Source: Phlegmacium glaucopus (taxonomy: Eukaryota > Basidiomycota > Agaricomycetes > Agaricales > Cortinariaceae). From it: a stretch of DNA of 64,000 nt. The translations under genes were made by a program, and so were the position numbers. The notes under the pieces were generated by a model. It had not been told where the DNA came from and ran no database searches. It worked only from the letters and a program-made list of their open reading frames with translations. Numbering within the stretch: the first letter of the stretch is position 1; each line of letters opens with the position of its first letter. Below, piece after piece: positions 23,260 through 35,725 of the stretch. The stretch lies in the NCBI GenBank assembly GCA_015039465.1, contig MU130701.1, positions 329,938 through 393,937 of the forward strand. The letters run 5' to 3'.

Positions 23260-24352
23260 CGGTGGTTGTTGTGTATTACTACTAGTAGGTGAGAATAGAC
23301 GGCACTGTCCAATAACTGGGCACCGCTTTTCCAATAGTATGCAAGCATCTCTCGCATATTATCTCGGACTCTGTGCACCAATACTTATCAGGGCTGTGCT
23401 ACTTTTAAGGCCACCCTCACGATACCACATGCAGATTAAAGAGACTGATAATTCCTTTCCTTCTTTTTGTAGGTGATAAAATTTCATTATATAGGCGACT
23501 ATTCCTTGGACAAGTGTTCCAAGAGCAAGTTACAAGTGTAACTGACGTCGAGCGCCAGGAGCCAGTGTGTCCAGGGACTGAGGACGACGACCACCGAAGC
23601 ACGGAGCACAGCTGGCCAGTTCCTACTGGAAACAGCTGTCTCTTTCAAGGCTGTAGGGTATGGGCAGTAATAGTTCAGTCTCAGAAGATGGGTAGGAGCA
23701 TGAGGTTCGATTCTGGACCTGAACTGGAACCTGAACTTGAAGGTGATGACGAGGATGGGGGCGTGAAATCCCGCGACGACGTCTTCTGACTTTCGCTCCA
23801 AACGTGGAAATCGAACCTCGAGCGGATGGGCTTGCACGGCGCACCACATGTCGACGAACGGCTGTATTGGCGTCGCATGAGATGGAAGTGTGTGGTTGTA
23901 GAACACCTGCCACTGCCATAGTAATGCAATATATATTGTAGTTACAGAGGCCTTGTCTGGCCTTGTGATGATGTATCCCTTCATCCATCACCTGATCCCT
24001 TCATGCAAATCCCTTCATGCATTACTCGTGTGATCGCGGTGATGCGCCATCACGCTTGGCTTTGGAAATTCGCATTTGTATCTATTTGTTCGTTATGGAC
24101 TGTCACGCATTCGTAGATCTAGTGTCACTGTCAATGCGCACAGATAAATAAACAAACGCGAATTTACGTGTGCAAACGGTTATGCAAGAACGAATCCTTC
24201 GTAAGACTCCCATAAATACCAAACATTGAGCAACAACGACAGCTCGACTTCTGACACCTTGTACAATGATCTGTTGTGTAAGAAAATGTCATCGGGCTCC
24301 CTAGGCCTCTCCCGAAACACACTAATATTTATTACCTTACTAGGCTGATGCC
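23260..24352. other. Intergenic region with one unassigned ORF
   Basis: A plus-strand open frame at 23514-23789 has an acidic tail (PELEPELEGDDEDGG) but no recognised domain and may be chance. Three near-copies of ATCCCTTCAT lie at 23967-24020, next to the MITE-like element. The last 100 bp are the leader of the BTB gene. Confidence 0.4.
24053..24188. mobile_element. MITE-like element, copy 2
   Basis: Shares the GCTTTGGAAATTCGCATTTG stretch with 11048-11310 in the same orientation. Its right end, GCAAACGGTTATGCAAG, is the exact reverse complement of the left tip of copy 1. Its own left tip is missing. The two copies together define the terminal inverted repeat of a small non-autonomous family. 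Confidence 0.55.
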
Positions 24353-25373
24353 ATGGATAAAACTACAGTTGACAACCACCCATCCTTGTACCTTATCGAT
24401 GGTAACATCGTTCTGGTCGCTCCCCGATCAGCTGGTGGTTTTGTAGCATTCCGAGTTCATCGTTCAATACTGGCGAAGGTTTCGAGTGTTTTCGAGAGCA
24501 TGTTCTCACTCCCCATGGGTGAACACGTTGAGGAATATGATGGGGTTCCAGCAGTATATATGAGCGATTGTGCAGAGCAACTGGAAAACTTGCTGATGAT
24601 GATGTATCATGAAGTGTACGTTACAACCTTAAAAACAGTCCCATCGTACACTTATAAATACTGGAAGCTTTCTTCCTTTTAAACCACTAGATCCACGCAC
24701 ACCAAATTCAGTAAAACCTATTCTCCTGCTGGCCAACAAGTACGCGATGGATCGCATTCGTGAACGCATTGTTGACCACATTGAACAAGACTGGCCATTG
24801 ACATTACAACTGTGGGATAAGCTCGAGTTTCAAATCGACTGGGCCCGACAACTCTCGCGAAGCGACGCAGATATCTACCAGTTATACCTCGACGATCACT
24901 TGCCTGAGCCAGTATCAGCCATTCGACTCGCCAGAGAGTGCGATATTCCCTCAATTTTGCCAGCAGCTTTCTATCATTTGTCTAGATTGTCTATATCTCA
25001 TGCTGGAAATGGGCTTCGTGACGCTGATGATGGACGCCGAACTGCAGAGTGGGATCTATTAAGTGCGCAAGACCTCCTTTGCCTTATAAGAGGACAGCGA
25101 AGGCTAGCGTGGGTTGCTCAGGAGATGCCAACCCAATTGCCAGGCCGTCAGTGTGATTGTGCCGCACTAGATTGCCTTAAAGTTTTCAAGGAAGTACAAG
25201 ATGCTTGCGAAGGTTCATCTGACGTTCTTCAGGTCATTCGATCCTACATGGAAAGGGGTAGTTATGGGCCCGGGAGCAAGATATGTCTCACTTGTTGCTA
25301 TCTTATCCGCTACAACTTGGCTCAATTTAGGCAAGAGATATGGACAAGTCTACCGAGCTTCTTTTGTCTGTGA
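24353..25373 (+). CDS. BTB/POZ domain protein
   Basis: The first exon from the ATG at 24353 encodes a BTB-like start (VAFRVHRSILAKVSSVFESMF, PAVYMSDCAEQLENLL). The second exon, about 24691-25373, continues with ILLLANKYAMDRIRERIVDH, a BTB tail, and a C-terminal Cys-rich region (CDCAALDC, CLTCC). BTB proteins dimerise and often serve as cullin-3 adaptors. Oddity: the visible donors (24614, 24616, 24620) joined to the acceptor ending at 24690 do not keep frame. Either the intron uses other borders or a 1-nt shift has damaged the gene. Total length would be near 310 residues. Confidence 0.65.
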
Positions 25374-26464
25374 TTGATACCTTTTTTTGTGGGATCTGGT
25401 TAGTCTTCTTTCAGTACATTTTTTTTTTGTATTCCTTCAAGGATATCAAATACTACATTGAACAGCAAAATTTATGTAAGCTTCCTTAGAAGTTAGAACA
25501 AAGACCCTTCCATCCCAATACGAAGGCTCTAAAATGCTGGCACCACTCCTTTTCATTATTCCTCCACATCTGTGACCCGCTTGTTTTTGTGCCCTTCCTA
25601 TGCACCATATAATATCGCTAATTTGCCTTGCAAATTTTCAAATTTCAAAAAAGCTTCATGATTGCTGTTGGCGACCTACAAAGTTCAAACTATGGCTTTT
25701 GGACTCATCGTTCAGAGAATTGTTAGTTGGCTCGCACCGGTCTCGGAATTTGCGCATTGGGTCACACCCCAGGCCTACTCTACCTCTACTTTTTTATCAG
25801 TATATGAGGTATATTCGTCTGCTGCTTTAAAATTCTGAGGCTCGAGATTAGACCTGGGGGTGTATGCAGACCATGCATTTATATAGATAAACATGGTTAT
25901 TTACGCGAAGGTCGAGGGTGTCTTGGTTATAAAATCATTGAAGTAGGTGGATTAACGTTCAAGTTCACGAGGACTCACTACAACAATACCACTACGCTCT
26001 ACATACGAACTGAGGCTGACCAATAAATCAACCTTGTCAAATTAAAGAAATATACTGCAGTTTTGAAAGTCGCATCAGTCACCAGTGCATCAAAACCCCT
26101 GTGGGGCAAAGCTACCGCCGGCCTGCAGTTGTTACTTCATTTTACTCGCAAGCCCACCGCCATGAGTTTTCTCTTCTCTGTCAAGATAGTCCCTTTGCAG
26201 ATTTTCATATCCTCTGAAGGACGCTTCACCACACAGAATGCGCACAATACCAGCCACTTCGTCAATCCGCTGTTATAACAGGGGTCACAAACATTGAGTT
26301 TGCGTTTGAAAGGGTTAAAATGGAGGGGGCGAAACAGACGTACAGTTATGATACTTGAAAGAGCAACTATAGCTGGGATTATATGCAGGGATGAGAAGAA
26401 TTCCTGTTTTATAACTGGCCAAGAACCAATCCTTACCTGTAGAATGCGCGGGTAGCTGTTCGTC
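25374..26464. other. Intergenic region, no gene recognised
   Basis: Between the BTB gene and the 3' end of the BRE4-like gene. Open frames here are short and without motifs. It contains poly-T runs near 25380 and 25420 that may belong to the 3' end of the BTB transcript. Confidence 0.5.
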
Positions 26465-29400
26465 CTAGAAAAGGCAATGAGCTCGACCATTATCAATTTG
26501 TGAAAAAAAGCCTACCAAGAGTACATCCAAAGTCAACTCTTCCAATCCAATACTCGAACCATCGACTTTTCCACCAGAAAAATCGAGCTCTTTTTCGGTT
26601 GCACTACTTTCTGTACTTTGCTTCTTCTCCAAGCCTTCATCAGAATCTGATTCATAAACGGTTTGCCTTTGGGCAGCTGGACGCAGGTGGCCTTTGTGGC
26701 ATTCATGGTATAAGAGACGGTCCCTGAGTTTAGGGAGGCACGCCGGTAGCGGTCGACCTGTCAACAGACTGTCTGACAGAATTGAGAGAGTGCTAAAAAT
26801 GTCAGACAGCTTTTTGAGGAGACATAGATTGGTGGTCAGGCTTGGATGGGTATGAGTAACGAGGACATACGAAGTTTGGGTTCAAGAAAGGAGTCTAGAG
26901 TCGGCGTCCTGTCGTTAGTCTGTATTGTTGGGACTAACAAGGTCTAGGAACGTACCCGATGAACCAAGATGCTACACCACTTTGTGTCCAATTTCGCGAA
27001 AGAGACGATCAGAAGTACCAGCACACCAATGATCTTCTTCCTTTGAGCGTGATAAGTCCACGGAGGAATTGAGGAAGCATCGTCTTGACTCACTGTATGT
27101 CAAAGAGGGCTTCGTACTGAGCATGAGGCCATGTTCCTCTGGATATCCACACTAAGTAGGCAAAATCCCGATTGAAACGCAATCGACTCACGACAGTTGT
27201 GGTTCAAATTTTGCCGTCGAAAGAGATGGTGCAAGTCCTCGTAATCTCGTCTAAACGACAGGTTGTCAACGCCCGAAGGTCAACAACAATAACACAGCCA
27301 AGGAAAACACACCGCGACAGTAATAAGTCTCCTTCCGATCTTCCTCACCCTTTTTTCCTTAGGTGAAACTTTCGTATCCGAGTCAACTTTATCGGGACCA
27401 ACAAATTCAACCTTTTCATAAACCCCTCTACGCGCACGGGCCTCTTCTGCGAGGAACGCTTCAACTTCTGCAGCAAATATATTACCTATTTCTCTGGTAG
27501 CTGCGCCGAGTGACTTTCGCACTAACACGCGGGAGGAAATGGGGTTAGGAAACATCATTACGATGAACTACGATAAAATGTCACTGAGTTACCCAAACTC
27601 CGTCAGAGATCATTTGGCTCTCACCGCCGCTGTGAATCCGATGATGACAAGTAGACTATAAAAGAAGATGATCAATGAATCCCAGGGAATTTTTTTTTGG
27701 ACTTGAGAAACCTACGCTCTCTTCCATCCCAGCATAACACCGATACCAGGACCCGCGAAAACATCTTGGTTCGCATTGATCCAGCTGTAGCCCACCACTT
27801 TGAAATCTCTCATGTCAGCTCGCATTCCTATTGTTTTCACAGAAATACACACCAAAGACAACTGTGGTCGATACCATGCTCCACAAAGGTTTTTGGGTCG
27901 GTGGTCCAGCTATTTGAGCAAACATACAAATAGAAAGAAGAACCGCCTGCAAAAATATCACGACTTAGACTGACGCGGCGATCGCGGTATAAGTTCGAAC
28001 TGACTGTCGCTATGACTATGCCATATGGATTCCCATGGCCTCGTCCCGCTCCAATATACCAGACGGCCATACCAACTAATTGTAATGATAGAGCGTCTCT
28101 TTAGTCATGAAAATTTACAGACGAAAGATGAACGTACAAAGCAGCCCAAATATTATCCCCACGATTCGTACAAGGATACCGGCAATCTACTCGCGCGCGA
28201 TTATGTGTAAATTATGCTTTGATGCCATCCATGTATCCTACCTGATCACCAGCATATACCGCAAGAGCCGTCTGCCCTCAAGCGAAATTTTCAGATTGCT
28301 GACTCAAAGGAATGGTAGAGACACGCACCTGCGCCATAATCAAGGCCCATATACCCTTGTTGTCATAATACAACCAAGCGCTTGAGTGACAAACAGCGGG
28401 AATCCACAAAGCAACGGAGACAATCCCAAGTCTAAAAGCAAAGATGCCCTCTGGTGACTTCAAAAACCGGAACACAGCAAGCAATTTTACAAAGAATCCC
28501 CCAAACATTGTAGTCGGGGGAAAAGCATCTGGGTTCCTGTTCCCTATGTACAAAGAAAATGAATCACCGTGAATGGCCAGTTTACGGTGACAGAGGAAAG
28601 AAGGCATACTAGGCGGTTCAGATAAATCCTCCTCGTCATTTTCGTCTCCATCTTCCTGTGCCAAATCTGGAGTGCTACTATTGCTCCTATTGCTTGGGAA
28701 ATCAAACGAGGTCGGATCAGTCGCAGTACCCATCGAATAAGGTCCAGCGCTGCCTTTGAAGTCAGCGTCAATGATATTGTCTTTCACTCTACTCAATCGG
28801 CCAGGAAACCAAATTTTGGCCTTGGGCCTTTCGGTATCAATATCCACGACCATCTTGAGCACCTGAAGGAGGTGATCCGCGAACGCATCCAAGGTATCAA
28901 GGAAAACAAAGCAGATAAACAGTGACCTGATCAAGACATTCAGCGAGACTCTCCATTGTAAATATAAAACATTCGAGGTATACACACCTTGATGCGAACA
29001 TATTTTTATCGTCAGGACTTTGCAATAGGCGCCTTGTCTTTGGATCGAAGAATCTTTCATAGGGTTGGACCAACTTGCTCCTATGAACAGATCTAAATTC
29101 TTCCAAGGCAGCTTGCAGCTGGTTCAATTGAGCTACCAGCTTGTCGTGTCGTTCTTTAACCTTTGAGGTATCCGGTTTTGAAAAGTAAGCTGCCCACCGA
29201 CGACTGTTACACTCTTGAAACCAATCCATGACGCAGGTAACGCCATTCTCACATGCGCTTCTCAGGTCTGCAGATGATGAGGCAAGAATAGGCACGAGGG
29301 AGTCTAAATCGTGGCCATGTTGAATTTCACGCTCTCGGATGTTGCGCCTCATGGTCTGATACGGATTTGTTGCCATTTCTGGAGTAGCATCATCGCGAGA

Positions 29401-30943
29401 TAGTAGTTCCACTGTCTTTTCTTCCTCTTCATCAGCGAGATTGGTGTCATTCACAAAATTTTGGAATGAATTTAATCCTCTATCCAAGATATTAATTGCA
29501 TGACGGGCAAGCAGAAAAATGTACACACGTTGCTCGGAACATGGCTGATTTGAGTTTTGTATTCATTTGGCGAAGGTCAGTGGGGCCAAGCCGGCCGACA
29601 GAGCAATCCAAATTAATCAAACTAATCTGTTTCGAGAGTGCATCTGTTCCTTCCGTCAACTTTCCTCGCACTTCGTTGGCACGAGAAGTAATGTCTTTCC
29701 ATGTCTCACGATCGGAAGGTACAGAGCTCAGAGCTTCAGATTGCATACGCAGCAAATCAAGAATATGCTGAAATCTGTATCAGAGAATATAAGTGTCATA
29801 GACCAGTACTCAGGCTTACGGTCCAGAAATCTTGCTTAAGCGATGTTCTACAGATGGAGTGAGTTCAGTAGTGGCCAGTTAGAAAATATGTTTTCGCGCA
29901 CAACCAGATGTGGCTCAAGCTGTCGGGGAAAATCAGTATTAAGCAAACGATAGCAACGGCCACGTAGTAGCATGTGGGAATGATGAACAATTTGGGTAGC
30001 GTATATTGAGCGGTTGGCAACACTGTAGAACGTTGGTAAAATTGTCAAGCCACGGAAATACGGTCTTGGCTTACGAGGCCCAGTAGCACATATCTGAGGG
30101 CATTAAATTAAGTTAGCTGATATAGCAAGAGTGTTACAGAAGCAGGACAGACCACGGCCAGCACAATACCGCCGAAAATACTCAACAGCGCTAAGCTCGG
30201 AGCGTATGCCCTGAGGGATCCCAATGCAAACATTCCAATGAATAAAAACGCGCCATAGACGGCCGACGTCCTAACCGGGGCTCGGATTAGAGGATATTTA
30301 TCTCCACATGAAACATACTAACCGGGGATCAAGAAATATTCCATGAAAAGTTTGGCTTTGAATTTGTTGGCTGATAGGTACACCTTGAACCAACCTGAGA
30401 TGTGTTTTCACCATCAGTAAGATAATCGGATGAATTTGCGTCAAAACTAACGAGGATTGCAGCTTTTGTTGTTGTCGTGCTAATAATGTTGAGCTTCGAA
30501 CGGCTAAGCCTGCAGCCATTGCAGCGCTTCCCCAGGCCCAACCAACAAGTATTCCTAGGCTCATTGAATTACAACCGTTTTATATGTTAAATCGACCTAC
30601 CAAAAAACAAAGTCAACACCGCCATCACAAAAATTGACAAGGCGAAGGTTGGGGGTAACATAAGCGCGACGATCCTGCGATTGCTCTCAGTCAAGCGTTT
30701 ATGAATCGAATCTGAGCTTGCTACTCACACCGAGAAGAAAGCAGCATGACCCTGAGTATTAGATGTTTCATTATCAACCAGGAGCACTAGGACCACCACC
30801 AGGACAACGCAAACTCGCAACCATGTCTTGATAGTGCGCGGTGATCGAATGGCGTCAGCGACCCATCCAGCTGAGTTGCCTAGCGGTTGGGACTTGTTCT
30901 CCGATGTTTTGGACTCTAGCTTTGGAGTGTCTGGCATTTCCAA
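26465..30943 (-). CDS. BRE4/ArAE_2-like multi-pass membrane protein
   Basis: Long multi-exon minus-strand gene of the fungal family annotated as putative ER transporter, 6TM N-terminal, plus aromatic acid exporter-like region. From the ATG at 30943: a hydrophobic start (TWLRVCVVLVVVLVLLV, HAAFFS), then GILVGWAWGSAAMAAGLAVR (30564 on), LDPR, SVGRLGPTDLRQM (about 29610), GHDLDSLVPILA, YERFFDPKTRRLL (about 29050), ERPKAKIWFPG, the hallmark SPEGIFAFRLGIVSVALWIPAVCHSSAWLYY (28380-28460, given as one stretch in the genome), YIGAGRGHGNPYG (about 28030), SSRVLVRKSLGAATREIG (27500), EEARARRG, and at the C-terminus LPACLPKLRDRLLYHE (26710) ending at 26465. Introns are many and short; I have not fixed each border. 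Divergent from the FunK1 gene at 31300. Confidence 0.8.
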
Positions 30944-31299
30944 TACTTTAACGACGTAAAGGTAAATGGGAAGAGAAGAGCTCCACTGGATTACAGCCGT
31001 TCATTTAGGAGCTGCCAGTGTGAAGCCAAACTGACAAGGATAAAACTGACGTGTGACTGCTTACATAAATAAGCACAGGTCATCGGAGTGCAATACGTAC
31101 CACCAAAAATATAATGCATAATGTCCTCTTCAACGTTATTCATTATGCATTGTGTATACAAAAATTGTAGGCGTTACCCGCAGCCCAAGTCGGGAGTAGG
31201 ACACATTATAAACATTGAACAAGTCAACTGTACAATGTACTGAAGTGATACCAATCGCTAAAAGTCATATGACTTGATTGATCTTGAACCACTACAATC
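30944..31299. promoter_or_regulatory. Shared divergent promoter
   Basis: A 356-bp gap separates the start codons of the BRE4-like gene (minus) and the FunK1 gene (plus). It contains AT-rich TATA-like stretches on both sides (TACATAAATA near 31062, ATTATAAACA near 31206). Confidence 0.4.
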
Positions 31300-32872
31300 A
31301 TGCCTCCCAAGCGACGGGAACAGCAGGCTTCAACATCTTCGAAACGCGCTGATACGCCACGTACGCCTCCCCAACGCTTTATTCCGCTTAATGAAACGCC
31401 TATTAGCAAGAAAATCTCTGGTGCCACACCCTACACGTCAACGCATTACAGAAGAGATACGAGGATGAACGACCTTGGGACGGAGATGAAGGGCAAATTT
31501 GCAGGACCCATTTCCCCTTCGGAGTTCTTGCAGACATTTCTGCCTTTTAAGAGAAGGGAACTTGGACGAATGCCAGGGAGGAGGAAAACGGCCTTCCAGC
31601 GCGTGGCTGACCAGAAGTCAGAGGCTGCTATGTATGGCCCTATGGTACGTCCTTGTTACTCTGCCTATTGTGCATATCTGTATGAGTCTTTCAGATTGTG
31701 GCGCTGAAACGTTACTGTCCTGGTTTTGATCTAGTGGACACCCATAACCACCAAGACATGAGTGCCAGTAAGACCGAACCCGCAATCAAACCGGATGTTT
31801 CTCTCTATATATCTGGATGCCGTACAGACCCCACCATCATAACCGATGTATCACTCATCGACATTCAAATGGAATTCAAGTTGGATCCTAATGATGACCC
31901 CTTCCGTGATCACGACACCTTCGAGAAGGACACGCTCCGGAGTGCCGACACTAGAGGCCAAATCACCTTCTATGCTACAAAGCAACTTGCTAGCCAGTTT
32001 CGGACCCATGCTTTCTCCGTTATCATCTGTAAAGACACGGCGAGGCTGATCCATTGGGATCGCTCGGGCGCCGTCGTCACGCAAGCGTTTTCATATGTGG
32101 AGGAAGCGTGGTTAGCAAGTTTTTTCTGGCGATATACTCATTCCTCACGAGCAGTCCATGGAGTCGATGAATCCGTCACCGCGCCTACCGACGCCGATGC
32201 GGCCTACGTTCAAAGAGCAAGAGCTGCTCTCGAGCTTGACGATGACAAGCCCTTGTTCAAGTTTGCGGTATACAGCGACAACGAGGATGTCTCGTATTAT
32301 TTCGGTAGTAATCCATGGTTCAAGGGCAATGGCTCGCCAACAGGTCGGGCCACCCGAGTTTTCATCGTTTACGACCCGGTCCTCGATAGACGTGTCCTCA
32401 TGAAAGATACTTGGAGGGTATCCCTTTACGGAATGCAAACAGAAGGTGCTATCTATACGCGCCTTCATGCAGCTAATGTTTCCCATATTCCCCACTTTAT
32501 CCGAGGCGGTGATGTCACTTCGCCATTTTGCCGCACTCGTTCGCACAAGTTTGCCAAACAGTTTGGTCTTAGACTCCGACCTCATAGCCATTATCGGCTC
32601 ATCCTTGGTGACATCGGTCGTGATCTTACTTCATTCACGACGACGAAGGAGCTAGTTGAGGCTTTGACTGGTGGCTTACAAGGTACATGAAACGACGATT
32701 TCTGTTTCCGTCTGCTTACCCAAGGCAACCCTTCGTCTTAGCTCATACTGAAGCCTTTGAGAAGGCAGGAATCCTACATCGGGATGTTAGCGTTGGCAAT
32801 ATCATAATCAATGATCGTGGAGGGCTTTTAATCGACTGGGATCTTTCAAGGGATATCGATGATCTCGGTTAG
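31300..32872 (+). pseudogene. FunK1-type protein kinase, 3' truncated copy
   Basis: Exons 31300-31644, 31695-32682 and 32742 onward, in frame. The N-terminal region is basic and Pro/Thr rich. The kinase part includes [16 protein letters not shown] (HRD and the N of the catalytic loop) and [12 protein letters not shown] (DFG equivalent). The frame then stops two codons after DIDDL because foreign sequence begins at about 32867. The activation-segment partner (GTWQF...) and the whole C-lobe are missing, so a functional kinase is unlikely. FunK1 kinases are a fungal expansion of unknown substrate, common in agaricomycetes. The paralogue at 45527 shows the missing half. Confidence 0.85.
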
Positions 32873-33025
32873 CAGTCGCCGACACACGTGACGGCTAAGG
32901 GACCGAACGTTGTCGGCTCGGCGTTATTTGACGGTACAAGGGACGTTTCTATAGTACAGTGTGTACTATACTCTGACCAGTTTCCGTTCTGAATGTCATG
33001 CCTTGCCAACAGCTCTCTAGAACAG
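32867..33025. other. Inserted sequence that truncates the FunK1 gene
   Basis: Homology to the 45.5-kb copy stops exactly after GATGATCTCG. The inserted sequence is GC-rich (GTTAGCAGTCGCCGACACAC) and runs into the assembly gap. Probably the end of a transposable element, but its other end is not identifiable. Confidence 0.5.
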
Positions 33026-33436
33026 NNNNNNNNNNNNNNNNNNNNNNNNNNNNNNNNNNNNNNNNNNNNNNNNNNNNNNNNNNNNNNNNNNNNNNNNNNN
33101 NNNNNNNNNNNNNNNNNNNNNNNNNNNNNNNNNNNNNNNNNNNNNNNNNNNNNNNNNNNNNNNNNNNNNNNNNNNNNNNNNNNNNNNNNNNNNNNNNNNN
33201 NNNNNNNNNNNNNNNNNNNNNNNNNNNNNNNNNNNNNNNNNNNNNNNNNNNNNNNNNNNNNNNNNNNNNNNNNNNNNNNNNNNNNNNNNNNNNNNNNNNN
33301 NNNNNNNNNNNNNNNNNNNNNNNNNNNNNNNNNNNNNNNNNNNNNNNNNNNNNNNNNNNNNNNNNNNNNNNNNNNNNNNNNNNNNNNNNNNNNNNNNNNN
33401 NNNNNNNNNNNNNNNNNNNNNNNNNNNNNNNNNNNN
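33026..33436. other. Assembly gap (411 N)
   Basis: Run of undetermined bases. It sits at a transposon-like junction, consistent with a repeat that could not be assembled. Confidence 0.99.
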
Positions 33437-33514
33437 GAACTTTGGAATAAGAGGAATACAATCGTCCATGAATCATCTTTAATTTTAATTTTATTTTATT
33501 ATTTTTATTATTTT

Positions 33515-33665
33515 TATTTTAAACCGTTTTCGGCACCGGACTCGGCCCGGTTCGGTCCCGGTCCGGCACCAACTGCCGAAACCGAACCGGACTCCTAATC
33601 CTTTCGGTTTCGGCGGAGTCCGGTTCGGTTTCGGCCCCGAAACTCCGGTTCGGCCCGGCCTTGTC
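33515..33665. repeat. CGGTTCGG-type degenerate repeat cluster
   Basis: Dense short direct and inverted copies of CCGGTTCGG/CCGAACCGG variants. This resembles the subterminal repeats of hAT-type elements and is similar in style to clusters at 35275 and 48030, which use other core words. Confidence 0.5.
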
Positions 33666-35274
33666 GTGATGTGTCGTCACCAGTTGGACTCGAGGTTGGA
33701 AAAGAACAACTGTCGAAGACTCGTAAACCTTCCGTAAAAGCTACTTACCGGTAGCTACTACCTAGATGGCCGTTACACCTTTCCTTATTTAACCCCCTTC
33801 TATGGAGGACTGAGGAACTTCACCAAGTATGGCGTAGATTATGGTGGGGCGGAGAATTAAACGGTAGAGGACCAAACACGGCTAGGGTCTGCTGTTGGAC
33901 TGAAGCTAGGAAGCTACAGGGCTTAGCTGAATCACCCAGACCCATCTGAAGACTTGTTAGGGCTCAACGTCTCCGAAAAACTGTGTGTTGTTCGTCTGCT
34001 CCGCTTACCTGAACTTGATGTTCCAGGTGTTGGTATGCGTTTAGTTGAGACCGCCAAGGTTCTGTATTCGCTCGTATCCCCTTCACCCAAGTACCAACTC
34101 TACAAGAAGTGTTGGAAGTTCAGCGAACTTCCCTTTAGCGACTGCCTACCCAGTGATGTCGCGTTTCAACCCCGGTGCAACGCTCGTTAGTCACTGTTGC
34201 CCTTCGGACTCATAAAGTGCTGGCGGGCAGCTGCTAAGAACGCCAGCAACACCGTTCTCTATTTATAGGATACCTTTAGTTGAGCACTCCTCTGGTTCTG
34301 GGGTGGTAAGGTCTAATATACCAAAAACGCATTAGATAAACTGCTCTCACCCGTGGTTAGGTTACTTCTTTCTCTTCTCCTCCTTCTTCTGCTTACTCTT
34401 ACTTACTTACTTGAATTGTAGTCATGTCGTCCACAAACAAATGGTCGCCCCGGCGACGTTATACTCAGAAATCAGCTGAAAGCATCGCTATGTTGGTGCC
34501 ACACTGATCGAACGGAATCCCATGCGTGGTCTACCTATCTGGCACAGAGCGTAAGGTTCCCACGTCAAGGACGGTCCGGGTATTATTGTTATTCTAACTT
34601 ACATTTTACTGACACGTCTATTATAAGTTCCGGCTTGATAAACTATTATATTACATTTTACTGTAGTTGAACAGCTTTACCTTCACCAGTCACTTAATCT
34701 AATTTGATCCATGCTTTGCTTCCCATTGGTCTTCATTTCCTGTATTGGTAAAGCGGCAAGTATTGAGGCAACCTTCGAGTAGTAGTCGTCCCAACAAGAG
34801 TAGTAGGAGGGTTAGGCAAAGTCGGAACAGTGCAAACCGGTGGTGCTTCATTAGTAGGTTGAGGTCAAGTAGGAGCCACAGGAGTAGGAGTAGCTACCAT
34901 CCAAGTAGTAGAAGGAGGAACTGTAACCGCCGTAGAAGTGAAAGCAGATGGCAACGTCCCAGTGAAAGTAGATGGTAGCCAAACTTGGAAAATGAGACAG
35001 CCCCGTATAGTCCGAGCTTAAGTGAAAGCGCGAACCAAAACTACTGGTGAACTATACTATAGTGATGGTCACGAGAAAAAGGCATCAGTGCATGCTTTGC
35101 CACTCAGCTGGATGCCGTTGGCTGTCCATTAATAGATATTACTAATAATTTACTACTATATATCATCAATTTTCACATTTAAATACAATGTTCATCTGTT
35201 TATATGTTACTACTAACTATATAACACCATTATACAGCTGGAAAAATAAATAAAAAACCTAAAAAAGCCTACTG
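33666..35274. other. Repeat-derived region without intact genes
   Basis: No intact gene. At 34740-34985 the minus strand reads as Pro/Thr-rich protein (VPPSTTWMVATPTPVAPT) interrupted by a TGA, made of an AGTAGT-like low-complexity stretch. It looks like the linker of a decayed retroelement or surface-type protein. A pyrimidine-rich CTTACTTACTTACTTG stretch near 34400 precedes an ATG with only a short frame. From 35130 the sequence turns AT-rich. Confidence 0.45.
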
Positions 35275-35405
35275 AAAAGCCGCGGCCTGACGGCTTGGCT
35301 TTGGCTTTTCAAATCCCAGGCCAGGCCAAAAGCCGTCACAGGCCGTTACTTTGGCCCGGCTTGGCCTGGCTCACGGCCTGAAGCCGGGCCAAGCACAGCA
35401 CTACT
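35275..35405. repeat. GGCTTGGC-type degenerate repeat cluster, probable hAT end
   Basis: Closely packed copies of GGCCTG, GGCTTGGC and their inverses. The cluster ends in AAGCACAGCACTA, which on the minus strand reads TAGTGCTGTGCTT, like a hAT terminal repeat. The partner end was not found. Confidence 0.4.
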
Positions 35406-35725
35406 GCTGTGTCGATTGAGGGATGCACTCGCTCGTTCAAGGCATACAATGACTCTTCCATTGCATCGATGTGGTCCCTCCAATGTGGAACCAACTCATT
35501 CAGCCTATCTTCCGTCAATTGCTGCTCCGGTCTATCATGCAGCTCTGAATAAAGTTGCCCAGCTGCTTTCCACACCTTCAACAATTCATCATCCACCTCC
35601 TGTACCCTATTAGTTATGGTTCCATCCTTGTGAACCCTTTCCTCTGAGAACACATATATTTTGTTGAATTCCAGACTGAAAGCCCAATTGTGCAATTGTA
35701 ACATTTTCTTCATCCCAATTAGCAC
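35406..35725 (-). pseudogene. Interrupted unidentified ORF
   Basis: The minus-strand frame from 35725 reads charged, helix-prone protein (DDELLKVWKAAGQLYSELHD, HIDAMEESLYALNERVHPS). It runs into the repeat cluster at about 35405, so the gene appears cut by that element. Family not recognised. Confidence 0.35.

Noticed and set aside
23423..23991. Minus-strand open frames after the phosphotransferase gene
   Set aside because: Overlapping frames on both strands with no domain and no splice logic; not supported as genes.
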